Assembly (NCBI GenBank): GCA_963811055.1
Contig: CAWEPQ010000020.1
Span: forward strand, 1-64,000
Direction: 5' to 3'
Source: JACVRW01 sp963811055
GTDB lineage: Bacteria; Actinomycetota; Thermoleophilia; Solirubrobacterales; Thermoleophilaceae
Length of the DNA: 64,000 bases
Each line of letters starts with the position of its first letter. The first letter of the stretch is position 1. Shown here piece by piece: positions 1 through 8,214 of this stretch. Both the position numbers and the translations under genes were made by a program. The notes beneath the pieces are model-generated. The model had not been told where the DNA came from. It made no database searches and saw only the letters and a program-made list of their open reading frames with translations.

Positions 1-1076
1 ACGTGCACCGGGGCCGGCGTCTGTCGGCCGCGCGGGCGTACCTGCACCCCGTGATGAAGCGGCCCAACCTGACGGTGAAGACGCGCGCCCTCACCACGCG
101 GATCCTGTTCGAGGGCGAGCGCGCCGTGGGCGTGGAGTACACGCGCGGCAGGCGCACCCGGAGGGTCACCGCCGGGGAGGTGCTGCTGTGCGGGGGCGCG
201 ATCAACTCGCCGCAGCTGCTGCAGATCTCCGGCGTGGGGGCCGCCGGCGAGCTCCGGTCCCTCGGCGTGGACGTGGTGCAGGACCTGCCGGGCGTCGGCG
301 AGAACCTGCAGGACCACCTCGAGGTCTACGTGCAGCACTCGGCCACCAAGCCGGTCTCGATGGCCCCCTACTTCGCCATGCGCAGGCGGCCGATGGTCGG
401 GCTCCGGTGGTTCGTGAGCAAGTCCGGCCCCGGTGCGTCCAACCACTTCGAGGCGGGCGGCTTCGTGCGCAGCAACGACGAGGTGGCCTACCCGAACCTG
501 ATGTACCACTTCCTCCCGATCGCGGTCCGCTACGACGGCACGCTGCCGCCCGGCGGCGGCGGGCACGGCTACCAGGTGCACGTCGGGCCGATGTACTCGG
601 ACGTCCGTGGCAGCGTCAAGGCCGTGAGCTCCGACCCGCGCCGCCACCCGGCGCTGCGCTTCAACTACCTCTCGACCGAGAACGACCGGCGCGAGTGGGT
701 GGAGGCGATCCGCGTGACGCGTAGCATCCTGTCGCAGCCGGCCTGGGCCGACCTCGACGGCGGCGAGCTGTCACCGGGCCCCGAGGTGGACACCGACGAG
801 CAGATCCTGGATTGGGTGGCCAAGGACGCGGAGACCGCGCTGCACCCCTCGTGCACGTGCCGCATGGGTAGCGACGACCGGTCGGTTGTGGACCCGCTCA
901 CGATGCGCGTGCACGGCGTGGACGGCCTGCGTGTGGTGGACGCCTCGGTGTTCCCCTACGTGACCAACGGCAACATCTACGCCCCGGTGATGATGACCGC
1001 GGAGAAGGCGGCCGACCTGATCCTCGGCCGGACCCCGGCGGCAGCTGAGGAGCTGGACTTCTATCGACATAGCTAG
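1..1076 (+). CDS. GMC-family alcohol (choline-type) dehydrogenase, C-terminal part
   Basis: FAD-dependent oxidase/dehydrogenase of the glucose-methanol-choline family, which oxidises an alcohol at the isoalloxazine ring. The gene is cut by the window edge: about 357 residues are visible and the N-terminal nucleotide-binding GxGxxG lies upstream, so it is incomplete rather than truncated (family about 530 aa). Visible family marks are GGAINSPQLLQISGVG, GVGENLQDHLE, the active-site His in HPSCTCRMG and the C-terminal NGNIYAP segment. The substrate cannot be read from this part. The stop codon (1074-1076) lies inside a perfect 12-bp palindrome that belongs to the control region of the next gene. 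No signal peptide can be judged. Confidence 0.9.
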   Translation, partial: VHRGRRLSAARAYLHPVMKRPNLTVKTRALTTRILFEGERAVGVEYTRGRRTRRVTAGEVLLCGGAINSPQLLQISGVGAAGELRSLGVDVVQDLPGVGENLQDHLEVYVQHSATKPVSMAPYFAMRRRPMVGLRWFVSKSGPGASNHFEAGGFVRSNDEVAYPNLMYHFLPIAVRYDGTLPPGGGGHGYQVHVGPMYSDVRGSVKAVSSDPRRHPALRFNYLSTENDRREWVEAIRVTRSILSQPAWADLDGGELSPGPEVDTDEQILDWVAKDAETALHPSCTCRMGSDDRSVVDPLTMRVHGVDGLRVVDASVFPYVTNGNIYAPVMMTAEKAADLILGRTPAAAEELDFYRHS

Positions 1077-1095
1077 CTATCTGTTAGCCTGCTAA
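1069..1095. promoter_or_regulatory. Tandem dyad, candidate MarR operator overlapping a -10 box
   Basis: Two inverted repeats of the same form lie side by side: ATAGCTAGCTAT (1069-1080, perfect) and TTAGCctGCTAA (1084-1095). Both read TAGC-NN-GCTA and their centres are 15 bp apart. A -10-like TAGCCT (1085-1090) sits within the second dyad, 8 bases before the ATG at 1099, so a protein bound here would block the promoter. MarR dimers typically bind such sites and repress their own operon; assignment to this MarR is inference. Confidence 0.6.
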
Positions 1096-1098
1096 TGG

Positions 1099-1569
1099 AT
1101 GGCTTCGAACACTAAGACAGTCGACGGGGACGTTCAGGCGTTCACCTCCGGTCTCGACGAGTTCCTGCGCGCGCTGCGCACCGCTCGCGGGCGCTTCAAC
1201 CGCGCGCCCGCCACGCCGGAGCTCAGCGCGTCGCAGTTCCATTTGCTCCAGCCGCTGGCCGAGAGCGGTGAGCCGATGGCCATGTGCGCGCTGGCCGAGG
1301 CGGCCGACGTGGCCGCGCCCACGGCCACCCGCATGATCGACGGCCTCGTCAAGCGAGGCCTGGCCGAGCGCAGGCGTCCCGACGGGGGCGACCGGCGCCG
1401 GGTGGAGATCACGCTCACGGCCGAGGGCAAGCGGCTGGTGGCCGCCAAGCGCAAGCACATCGCCAAGGCGCGCGAAGAGGTCTTCGCCCGGCTGTCCCCG
1501 AGCGAGCGCGCCTCCGCCGCCCGGCTGCTGCACTCGCTGGCCGCCGCGATCGACGACCTGCATCCGTGA
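1099..1569 (+). CDS. MarR-family transcriptional regulator
   Basis: Winged-helix repressor of 156 aa, the normal MarR length. The centre holds the recognition helix and wing: LAEAADVAAPTATRMIDGLV followed by the wing signature RRPDGGDRRRVEITLT. MarR proteins act as dimers that release DNA on binding phenolic or other toxic ligands. The ATG at 1099 has no Shine-Dalgarno; a TAGCCT box ends 8 bases upstream, so the mRNA is probably leaderless. Its stop overlaps the GTG of the next pump (GTGA, 1566-1569), so regulator and pump are translationally coupled. The tandem dyad in front suggests autoregulation. The ligand cannot be inferred. Confidence 0.93.
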   Translation: MASNTKTVDGDVQAFTSGLDEFLRALRTARGRFNRAPATPELSASQFHLLQPLAESGEPMAMCALAEAADVAAPTATRMIDGLVKRGLAERRRPDGGDRRRVEITLTAEGKRLVAAKRKHIAKAREEVFARLSPSERASAARLLHSLAAAIDDLHP

Positions 1570-3041
1570 CGCCGAACGTGACACCAGAGGTCGCGCGGGC
1601 GCACCCCAACCGCACGCTCGGAATCCTCGTGCTGGGCGCCATCGCCTACGCGCTGGCCCAGACGATGATCATCCCGGCGCTGCCGGCGATCCAGCACGAC
1701 GTGGGCGCCTCCCCGGAGGCCGCCACCTGGCTGCTCACCGCGTTCCTGCTCACGTCGAGCGTCGCGACGCCGCTGCTCGGCCGCCTCGGCGACATGTACG
1801 GCAAGGAGAAGGTCCTGCTCGGCGTGCTCGGCGTGTTCGCGCTCGGCTCGGTGGTCTGTTCGATCGGCGGCTCGATCGAGGTGCTCATCCTCGGGCGCGC
1901 GATCCAGGGCGCCGGCGGCGCGATCTTTCCGCTGGCCTTCGGGATCATTCGCGACGAGTTCCCGCGCGAGCGCGTGGCCACATCCATCGGCCTCATCTCC
2001 GCGACCTTCGGCATCGGCGGCGGCCTGGGCCTCGTGCTGGCGGGAGTGGTCGTGGACCACCTCTCCGTTCAGTGGATCTTCCTGTCCTCGGTCATCGTCA
2101 CCAGCTTCGCCGCGTGGGCCACCTGGCGCTACGTGCCCGAGTCGCCGGTGCGGGTTGAGGCGAAGATCGACTGGGCGGGGGCCGCGCTGCTTTCGCTCAC
2201 GCTCGCGTCGCTGCTGCTCGGCGTCTCGCAGGGGAACTCCTGGGGCTGGGACTCCGCCGGCGTGCTCGGCCTGTTCGCCACCGCCGTGGTGTTCGGCGTG
2301 GCCTTCGTCAACTTCGAGCGCCGCGTGCCCGAGCCGATGGTCGACATGGAGCTGATGTCGCAGCGCGCCGTGTGGTCCACGAACCTCACGGCGTTCGCGA
2401 TCGGCTTCGCGATGTTCGGCTCCTACGTCCTGATTCCCCAGCTCGTGGAGCTCCCGTCGGTGACCGGGTACGGCTTCGGCGAGTCCACCACGGTGGCGGG
2501 CCTCCTGCTGCTGCCGAGCGCGCTCGTGATGCTCGGTGCCGGGCCGCTGTCGGGCTGGCTCGGCTCGCGCTTCGGCTCGCGCCTGCCGCTCGCCATGGGC
2601 GGTGGCTTCGCCGTGCTCGCCTACGTGTGGCTGGCGCTCTTCCACGCGACGCTCGCCGAGATCGCGTTCGGCGCCCTGCTCGTGGGCATCGGCATCGGCC
2701 TCGCGTTCGCCGCGATGGCCAACCTGGTGGTGGAGGCCGTGCGCCAGGACCAGACCGGCGTGGCCACCGGCATCAACACGATCATGCGCTCCATCGGCGG
2801 CTCGATAGGGGCCCAGGTGGCGGCAGCGCTGCTCGCGGGCCATCTGATCCTCGACGGCCGCTTCCCGGCGGAGCAGGGCTTCACGGAGGCATTCGCGATG
2901 AGCGCGGTGGCCGCCGTGGTCGCGCTGGTGGCCACCTCGCTCATCCCGCGCCCGGGACGTCGCGCTGAGGCGCCGGTGCCCGAGCACGAGCGTCAGCGGC
3001 GCGGCACCGGCGCCGGCCGCCCCGTCACGGCCGAGGTCTGA
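1566..3041 (+). CDS. MFS drug-efflux transporter (DHA2-like)
   Basis: Inner-membrane proton-drug antiporter of the major facilitator superfamily, 491 aa, with many hydrophobic helices. Motif A is visible as GRLGDMYGKEK after the second helix, and GRAIQGAGGAIFPLAFGIIR resembles the motif region of helix 4. The start is the GTG at 1566, which overlaps the marR stop; longer in-frame readings would lie inside marR. It is followed after two bases by a second pump of the same superfamily, making a marR-pump-pump operon. Export of a toxic compound sensed by the MarR protein is the likely job; the substrate is unknown. Tandem unlike MFS pumps may be independent or may form a heteromeric unit. Confidence 0.88.
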   Translation: MTPNVTPEVARAHPNRTLGILVLGAIAYALAQTMIIPALPAIQHDVGASPEAATWLLTAFLLTSSVATPLLGRLGDMYGKEKVLLGVLGVFALGSVVCSIGGSIEVLILGRAIQGAGGAIFPLAFGIIRDEFPRERVATSIGLISATFGIGGGLGLVLAGVVVDHLSVQWIFLSSVIVTSFAAWATWRYVPESPVRVEAKIDWAGAALLSLTLASLLLGVSQGNSWGWDSAGVLGLFATAVVFGVAFVNFERRVPEPMVDMELMSQRAVWSTNLTAFAIGFAMFGSYVLIPQLVELPSVTGYGFGESTTVAGLLLLPSALVMLGAGPLSGWLGSRFGSRLPLAMGGGFAVLAYVWLALFHATLAEIAFGALLVGIGIGLAFAAMANLVVEAVRQDQTGVATGINTIMRSIGGSIGAQVAAALLAGHLILDGRFPAEQGFTEAFAMSAVAAVVALVATSLIPRPGRRAEAPVPEHERQRRGTGAGRPVTAEV

Positions 3042-3043
3042 TC

Positions 3044-4570
3044 GTGGCGGGACTGCCCCGCGACGTGCGGAAGATCGCCGTGGTCGTGGTGATCGGGGCG
3101 ATCATGTCGATCCTCGACACCACGATCGTGAACGTCGCGCTCGAGACGCTGCGGATCGACCTCGGGGCGCCGCTCTCCACGATCCAGTGGGTGAGCACCG
3201 GCTATCTGCTAGCGCTGGCCACGGCGATCCCGCTCACCGGATGGGCGGCCGAGCGCTTCGGGCCCCGGCGCGTGTGGATGAGCGTGGTGTCCGCCTTCGT
3301 GGTCACCAGCGGGCTGTGCGGCCTGGCGTGGAGCGCGGAATCCCTGATCGGGTTTCGCGTGCTTCAGGGCTTCGCCGGCGGCATGATCATGCCGATCGGG
3401 ATGATCACCCTGGCTCAGGCCGCGGGCCCGAGCCGCATGGGCCGCGTGATGAGCATCGTGGGCGTGCCGATGCTGCTGGCGCCCGTGCTCGGCCCGGTGA
3501 TCGGCGGAGCGATCGTCCAGAACATGTCCTGGCGCTGGATCTTCTTCGTGAACCTGCCGGTGGGCATCGTCGGGCTGCTGCTGGCCCGGAAGCTGATGCC
3601 GGCGGGACGCGCCCCGGGGCGGGAAGCGGCGGACGGCGAGGAGCTCACCAAGCTCGACTGGAAGGGGCTCGCGCTGGTCTCCCCGGGCGTCGGCGCGATC
3701 GTGTTCGGCATCTCCGAGTACGGCGCGCACCGCACCTTCGCCACCGTCAGCGCCTGGCTGCCGCTCGTGCTCGGCCTGATCGCCGTGGCCGCTTTCGTGG
3801 TCCACGCGCTGCACGTGCGCTATCCGCTGCTCGACATCGGGCTGTTCCGGTCGGGCGGCTTCTCGGCCGCCGCGGCCACGGTCTTCCTCACCGGCATCGC
3901 GCTGTTCGGCTCGATGATCCTGCTCCCGCTCTACTACCAGATCGCCCGCGGCGAATCGCCGCTGATCGCGGGCTTGCTGGTGGCCCCGCAGGGCCTGGGA
4001 GCCGCCATCGGAATGAACCTTGGCGGCCGCGCCACCGACCGCTTCGGCGGCGGCCGGGTGGTCGTGGTGGGCCTGCTCTTCCTGCTGGCGGGCACGGCCA
4101 TCTTCACCCAGGTGGGCTCAACCACCTCCTACTGGCTGATCGGCGCGGCGCTGGTGCTGCGCGGCATCGGTCTGGGCGGCGCGATGATGCCCGCGATGGC
4201 CGCGGCCTACGCGACGCTCACGCGCAATCAGGTGCCGCGCGCGACCCCCGCGCTCAACGTGCTGCAGCGCGTGGGCGGGGCGATCGGGGCCGCGCTGCTG
4301 GTCGTGATCCTCCAGAACCGCATCATCTCCACGATCGGCGAGGGCGCCCAGGGCGGCGTATCGGGCGCCACGCTGTCCGACTCCGCCCGCGCCCGCGTGG
4401 CCGACCCGCTGGCCGAGGCCTTCGCGCACACCTACTGGTTCGCGCTGGCACTCACGGCGGCGGCGCTGATCCCGGCCTTCTTCCTGGTGCGCGAGGAGGC
4501 CAAGGCTCGCCGGCGGGAGGGCACGCGCGTGGCCCGCGACACGGGCCCGGCCGCGGTCGCCCCCACCTAG
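3044..4570 (+). CDS. MFS transporter, EmrB/QacA (DHA2, 14-TM) family
   Basis: Multidrug efflux protein of 508 aa. The DHA2 motif LDTTIVNVAL stands in helix 1 and WVSTGYLLALA in helix 2; the antiporter motif C region reads GPVIGGAIVQNMSWRWIFF, and the length suits 14 helices. It starts with GTG two bases after the stop of the first pump, with no separate promoter, so it is the third gene of the MarR operon. The C-terminal tail is short and charged. Its stop codon overlaps that of the convergent esterase gene: the four bases CTAG at 4567-4570 carry both. Substrate unknown. Confidence 0.92.
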   Translation: MAGLPRDVRKIAVVVVIGAIMSILDTTIVNVALETLRIDLGAPLSTIQWVSTGYLLALATAIPLTGWAAERFGPRRVWMSVVSAFVVTSGLCGLAWSAESLIGFRVLQGFAGGMIMPIGMITLAQAAGPSRMGRVMSIVGVPMLLAPVLGPVIGGAIVQNMSWRWIFFVNLPVGIVGLLLARKLMPAGRAPGREAADGEELTKLDWKGLALVSPGVGAIVFGISEYGAHRTFATVSAWLPLVLGLIAVAAFVVHALHVRYPLLDIGLFRSGGFSAAAATVFLTGIALFGSMILLPLYYQIARGESPLIAGLLVAPQGLGAAIGMNLGGRATDRFGGGRVVVVGLLFLLAGTAIFTQVGSTTSYWLIGAALVLRGIGLGGAMMPAMAAAYATLTRNQVPRATPALNVLQRVGGAIGAALLVVILQNRIISTIGEGAQGGVSGATLSDSARARVADPLAEAFAHTYWFALALTAAALIPAFFLVREEAKARRREGTRVARDTGPAAVAPT

Positions 4571-5550
4571 CGCGGCACGTAGCGGTCGAAGAAGGCCTGG
4601 ACCTTCCCCACGTGCTCGGCCGTGAACTGGTGGACCGCCAGCTGCAGAGCGGTCTCGTCGGCGATCGCGCCGTTCTGGCCCGCCACCGACGGCGGGAACT
4701 GAGCCGTGGCCGCCTGCGTGGCCGCCTGCTGGATGTCGCTCACCACCCGCTTGCCCTGGGCGTTCCAGACGCCGGTGGCCTTGAGCGCGTCCACGATCTG
4801 AACCGCCTCGGACTGGTCGATGCCGGGGATCCGCAGGTACGGAGCCGTTGCGAGCGCGCGCTCGTGGGAGAAGTACAGCTCCGTGGGCGTGCCGGCGTCC
4901 TGCGTGTCCACGAAGTTGCTCACGATCCCGCCGGGCGGCACAGTGAAGTCGTTGACGGCCGTGGAGAAGACGGTGGGTACCGTGAGCGCGCCCGGCGCCG
5001 CCCCGGGGCCGGCGATTCGGCCCATGCTCGCCCAGATAGCCCTGACCGGGTACCCGGCGTTCTTCCAGACCTGCCCCCAGAGCGTCACAAAGCGAGCGCC
5101 GTTGGACATGCCGATCCCCACCAGCGGCGTGGAGGCACTCACGGCCGTGGTGTTCACGAGGTGCGTGTGCAGGCGAGCGAGCCGCGCGAGGTCGGGGTTC
5201 GCGGTGGTGGAGGCGCTCCCCACCTCCCAGCGCCGGTCGCCGGTGCGCTCGGTACTCGAGGTGGACACGAAGCCGTAGCCCTGGCCGATGAGGCGGTTGA
5301 GCACGTCGGTGCTCTCCACGCGCTCGGCGAAGGCGGCGCTCCCGTTGCTTCCGTGGAAGAGGTACACAAGCCCGCGCGGCTGCTCGGGCACGTACGAGAT
5401 CACGTCGAAGCCCTCGAAGGTGGAGTGCTGGAACTCCTTCGCCGGCGTCACCGCACAGCCGCCGGCCAGGAGCGCCAGCGCGGCGGCGCCCGCCAGCGCC
5501 AGGCGCCTGAGGCGGCCCGGGGCGGGGGGCGAGGGGTGGAGGGTGGCCAT
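4567..5550 (-). CDS. Lipoprotein alpha/beta-hydrolase (esterase-like)
   Basis: Predicted membrane-anchored secreted hydrolase, 327 aa. The N terminus is a lipoprotein signal: arginines (GRLRRL), a hydrophobic stretch and the lipobox LAGGC, so the mature protein begins with a lipidated Cys near residue 32. Alpha/beta-hydrolase features are the oxyanion strand YLFHGSNGS, the nucleophile elbow GIGMSNGAR (Ser in GMSNG), and later candidates for the acid (NDFTVPPGG) and the His (HQFTAEHV). It resembles PHB depolymerase/esterase-type proteins, but the substrate is not evident. The ATG at 5550-5548 shares bases with an ATG on the other strand, an unusual arrangement; an upstream in-frame extension looks non-coding. 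Confidence 0.8.
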   Translation of the reverse strand: MATLHPSPPAPGRLRRLALAGAAALALLAGGCAVTPAKEFQHSTFEGFDVISYVPEQPRGLVYLFHGSNGSAAFAERVESTDVLNRLIGQGYGFVSTSSTERTGDRRWEVGSASTTANPDLARLARLHTHLVNTTAVSASTPLVGIGMSNGARFVTLWGQVWKNAGYPVRAIWASMGRIAGPGAAPGALTVPTVFSTAVNDFTVPPGGIVSNFVDTQDAGTPTELYFSHERALATAPYLRIPGIDQSEAVQIVDALKATGVWNAQGKRVVSDIQQAATQAATAQFPPSVAGQNGAIADETALQLAVHQFTAEHVGKVQAFFDRYVPR

Positions 5551-6208
5551 GGCGCGGGTCCGGCACCGAATTGACCCGCGCGACGATCGAAAGTTGCGGT
5601 TCAACCTCGCCGTGGCGGAAGCCGATGGATCACCCGTGGTCCCGCGCGTGCTTCTTGCGGTCGTAGTGCTCGGTGGAGCGGGGGTGCTGGTGGCCTCGCG
5701 CGCGTCGAGCGACGGGTCGCAGGCCGGGCACCGCTCCGCGTGCGGAGCGGTGGACCTCGAGCCCGGAGACCTGGGCGTGGAGCAGACCAGGCAGCTCACC
5801 CTATGCCTCCTGAACGCCGAGCGCGCCGCGCACGGCATGGCACCGCTTCAGCGCCGCGCTCAGCTCGAGCTGGCGTCGCAGCGCCACTCCGAGGACATGG
5901 TGGCCAGGCGCTTCTTCGAGCACGACACGCCGGAGGGCACCGACCCGCAGCAACGCATGCTCGCCGCGGGCTACCCCTCCAACAACGCGCTCACCGGCGA
6001 GAACATCGCCTGGGCGGCCGGGCGGAGGGCCTCGCCGTTCGAGGTGGTGGACCTCTGGATGCACAGCCCACCGCACCGGGAGAACATCCTGCGCCGCGAG
6101 TTCACCGAGATCGGCCTGGGGCTGGTGCAGGGGGCACCGGAGAAGCCCCGCTCGAAGGCCACGGCCTGGACCTATACGACCGACTTCGGCGGGCCTCCGA
6201 TTCGCTAG
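5549..6208 (+). CDS. CAP-domain (SCP/PR-1-like) extracellular protein
   Basis: Membrane-anchored or secreted protein with a CAP domain over roughly the last 150 residues. Bacterial CAP proteins are extracytoplasmic and of poorly known function. Visible are the helix with the first cavity His (RHSEDMVARRFFEHDTP), the GENIAWA segment and PPHRENILRREFTEIGLG with the second His. The N terminus has one hydrophobic helix (VLLAVVVLGGAGVLVA). The start is uncertain: ATG 5549 would overlap the start of the divergent esterase, while TTG 5594, GTG 5612 or GTG 5636 would leave some promoter room. The 3' end overlaps the convergent dipeptidase stop by three bases. Confidence 0.85.
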   Translation: MARVRHRIDPRDDRKLRFNLAVAEADGSPVVPRVLLAVVVLGGAGVLVASRASSDGSQAGHRSACGAVDLEPGDLGVEQTRQLTLCLLNAERAAHGMAPLQRRAQLELASQRHSEDMVARRFFEHDTPEGTDPQQRMLAAGYPSNNALTGENIAWAAGRRASPFEVVDLWMHSPPHRENILRREFTEIGLGLVQGAPEKPRSKATAWTYTTDFGGPPIR

Positions 6209-7377
6209 GTGCGCCAGTACGTGCGCAGCGGCCGGAGCGCGTTGTCGAAGCAGATCAGGCGCGCCGTATCCGGTCCGTAGTGCGCTGCGAGGGCGTCCTC
6301 GAGCGGTGCCATGTCGGCCATCGTCTGGAGCCCTGGGAGGGTGGGCTTGATGAACCCGTCCAGGTCGGAGCCGATCCCCACGTGGCGGTGCGAACCGGTG
6401 AGGTCGTGGATGCGATCGATGTGCTTGATCAGCACTCGCACCGAGTCGGGGAGGCCCGACGGCTTCGGGCCCCCGACGCCGTCGAGGATCTGGTGGTTGG
6501 CGAAGATCAGGCCGATCACCCCGTCGCGCTCGGCGATCCTCCTGACCGTCTCGTCGCTGTGGTTGTACCTCTGGCGGCCGAAGCGGTAGCCGCCGTGCGA
6601 GGAGAGCACCGGCACCCTGCGGTCAGGGTCGAGCCGGTCCAGCAGCTCGAGCGTGTCGTCCAGCGCGGCCTCGCTCGCGTGCGAGAGATCGACCAGCACG
6701 CGCTGGTCCACGAGCGCGCGCACGGCGGCCTCGCCGAGCGGCGTGAGTCCCACGTCGCGGCGCTGCGGGAACAGGAGCCGGTAGATCCAGTCCGGGATGA
6801 ACGGGATCGCCGGCGCGTTGGTGGCCACCTGGCGGAAGAAGAGGTGGGCCAGGGTCACGTACGCCACGCCCCTGGACGCGAGCTGAGCCACGGACGCCTC
6901 GATCGCGGCCGGCGTGGCCCCGAGGTGGAAGCCGCCCTCCACGCAGTGCACGAACACGACCTTCCCCGACGGCAGGAGGCGTTCGAGCTCGTCGGGGTCG
7001 TGCGCCACCGCCGCGGTGCCGGAGTGGTTCTCCTCAATGTCCTTCTCGACCAGCTCCAGCTGGCGGATCAGGCTCACGGGGTAGTCGGGCTGGGGCGGAG
7101 CCGAGTAGGGCTGTGCCAGGTCCATCTCGTCGAACGGCGAGTAGAGCACCGAGTACGTGAGCCCCACGTGGCCGGCGCGGAGCGTCGAGAGCGTCACGCG
7201 CGGCTCCGAGTCCGGGCTCGGGTAGTTGGCGAAGCGGCCGAGCAGGCCCACGATCGTCGCGCGCAGGCGGTCGCGTGCCCGGAGTCTCCGCGCTCCGGGG
7301 CCGAGCAGCTCGAGCGTGGTCGGCTCGTCGCCGGGGGCGAGGTGCATCGCGTAGTGCGCGTGGAGATCCGCAACCAC
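6205..7377 (-). CDS. Membrane dipeptidase (peptidase M19, renal-dipeptidase family)
   Basis: Zinc dipeptidase-like enzyme of 390 aa, close to the family norm. Metal-site residues appear in order: His-x-His in ADLHAHYAMH at the N terminus, the bridging Glu in VHCVEGG, then VDLSHASE, LSSHGGYR and GIGSDLDGFIKPT. M19 enzymes hydrolyse dipeptides, including some with D-residues, and act in peptide or cell-wall turnover. No signal peptide is visible, so it is probably cytoplasmic. Start is GTG (7377). The gene lies between envelope-related genes but is not in an obvious operon; the next minus-strand gene ends 14 bp before it. Confidence 0.9.
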   Translation of the reverse strand: MVADLHAHYAMHLAPGDEPTTLELLGPGARRLRARDRLRATIVGLLGRFANYPSPDSEPRVTLSTLRAGHVGLTYSVLYSPFDEMDLAQPYSAPPQPDYPVSLIRQLELVEKDIEENHSGTAAVAHDPDELERLLPSGKVVFVHCVEGGFHLGATPAAIEASVAQLASRGVAYVTLAHLFFRQVATNAPAIPFIPDWIYRLLFPQRRDVGLTPLGEAAVRALVDQRVLVDLSHASEAALDDTLELLDRLDPDRRVPVLSSHGGYRFGRQRYNHSDETVRRIAERDGVIGLIFANHQILDGVGGPKPSGLPDSVRVLIKHIDRIHDLTGSHRHVGIGSDLDGFIKPTLPGLQTMADMAPLEDALAAHYGPDTARLICFDNALRPLRTYWRT

Positions 7378-7391
7378 GACTGCGCGTCAAG

Positions 7392-8084
7392 CTAGCGCTT
7401 CTTGAACTCCCACTGGAAGAGCAGGTCGATCCCGGTGAGGGAGTAGCCCTCCACGCGCGGCTCGCCCTTGCGGGTGAACGGGAAGTAAGAGGTGGCCAGC
7501 GGCGTGCCGGTGTCGAAGCCGCCCAGCACCGGGCCGATGTTGAGCGGGAGCGTGCCGGGGCCCACCGCGGTGAGAGCGAGCCCGTCGGAGGAATGGATGC
7601 GGTGGCGAAGGCGCTTGCTCCGCACGTCGAAGACGTTGACCTTGACCTTCTTCGTGGTCACGCGGTTGGGCTTGACCCGGAACGCACGGCCCACGTAGCG
7701 CGCCGTGCAGCAGGTGTAGGTGCCCGGCAGGTCGCGGCCGCTGAAGGTGTCCACGCGGCTCGAGCCGGTGAGCACGGTCAGCCGTAGCTTGGCCGGGTTG
7801 GCGCCGGACTTGACTCGGATCCGGGTGATCCGCCCCGTGCGCGGGACGATGAATGTCGGCCGCTGCGTGAACAGGTAGCCGCCGTGGCGGTACGTGCAGG
7901 ACGTCTGGCCGGTGGGCTGGAGCAGGAAGCCGCCGAGCGGCGCGCTCACGATCGCGGACTCGCAGCCGTAGGTGGCGTTGGCGGGCGCGCGCAGCGTGCT
8001 GCCGTACCAGCGGGCCGACGCGGGAGCCGCGAAGACCGCGCAGGCCAGGGCCACAGCCAGCAGCGTGGACCAGACGCGAGCCAT
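7392..8084 (-). CDS. Secreted protein of unknown function
   Basis: A 230-aa protein with a clear signal peptide (ARVWSTLLAVALACAVFA, cleavage near ASA-RW). The mature part is rich in beta-type residues, Arg and Lys, with two pairs of Cys (GCES...TSCTYR, and TCCTA) that could form disulfides outside the cell. I do not recognise a family; the pattern (signal peptide, then a basic beta-rich domain with RITRIRVKSG and KPNRVTTKKVKV) resembles secreted proteins common in Solirubrobacterales. A TAGGCT box ends 6 bases before the ATG, so it is probably transcribed leaderless from its own promoter. Confidence 0.7.
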   Translation of the reverse strand: MARVWSTLLAVALACAVFAAPASARWYGSTLRAPANATYGCESAIVSAPLGGFLLQPTGQTSCTYRHGGYLFTQRPTFIVPRTGRITRIRVKSGANPAKLRLTVLTGSSRVDTFSGRDLPGTYTCCTARYVGRAFRVKPNRVTTKKVKVNVFDVRSKRLRHRIHSSDGLALTAVGPGTLPLNIGPVLGGFDTGTPLATSYFPFTRKGEPRVEGYSLTGIDLLFQWEFKKR

Positions 8085-8090
8085 CGCCTC

Positions 8091-8096
8091 AGCCTA
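8091..8096 (-). promoter_or_regulatory. Putative -10 box TAGGCT (leaderless start at 8084)
   Basis: TAGGCT on the minus strand ends 6 bases before the ATG of the secreted protein gene, and there is no Shine-Dalgarno. No clear -35 is seen. Confidence 0.4.
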
Positions 8097-8214
8097 AGCG
8101 CAGAACGCGATCGGTGCGCAGCGTTCGTTGCAGGTGGACATAAGAACACCCCGCTCGGAGGAGACCCGCTCGCAGACGGGAAGCCGCCTCGGTCACCCAA
8201 CCATTGGAGAACCC

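Noticed and set aside
1134..2987. Open frame of about 617 codons opposite marR and the first pump
   Set aside because: His/Arg/Gly-rich shadow without any family pattern.
8101..8214. Possible c-di-AMP (ydaO-type) riboswitch before the LysM transglycosylase
   Set aside because: Such genes often have one in actinobacteria, but the conserved blocks of the aptamer are not visible here; only GC-rich short pairings. A covariance search would decide.
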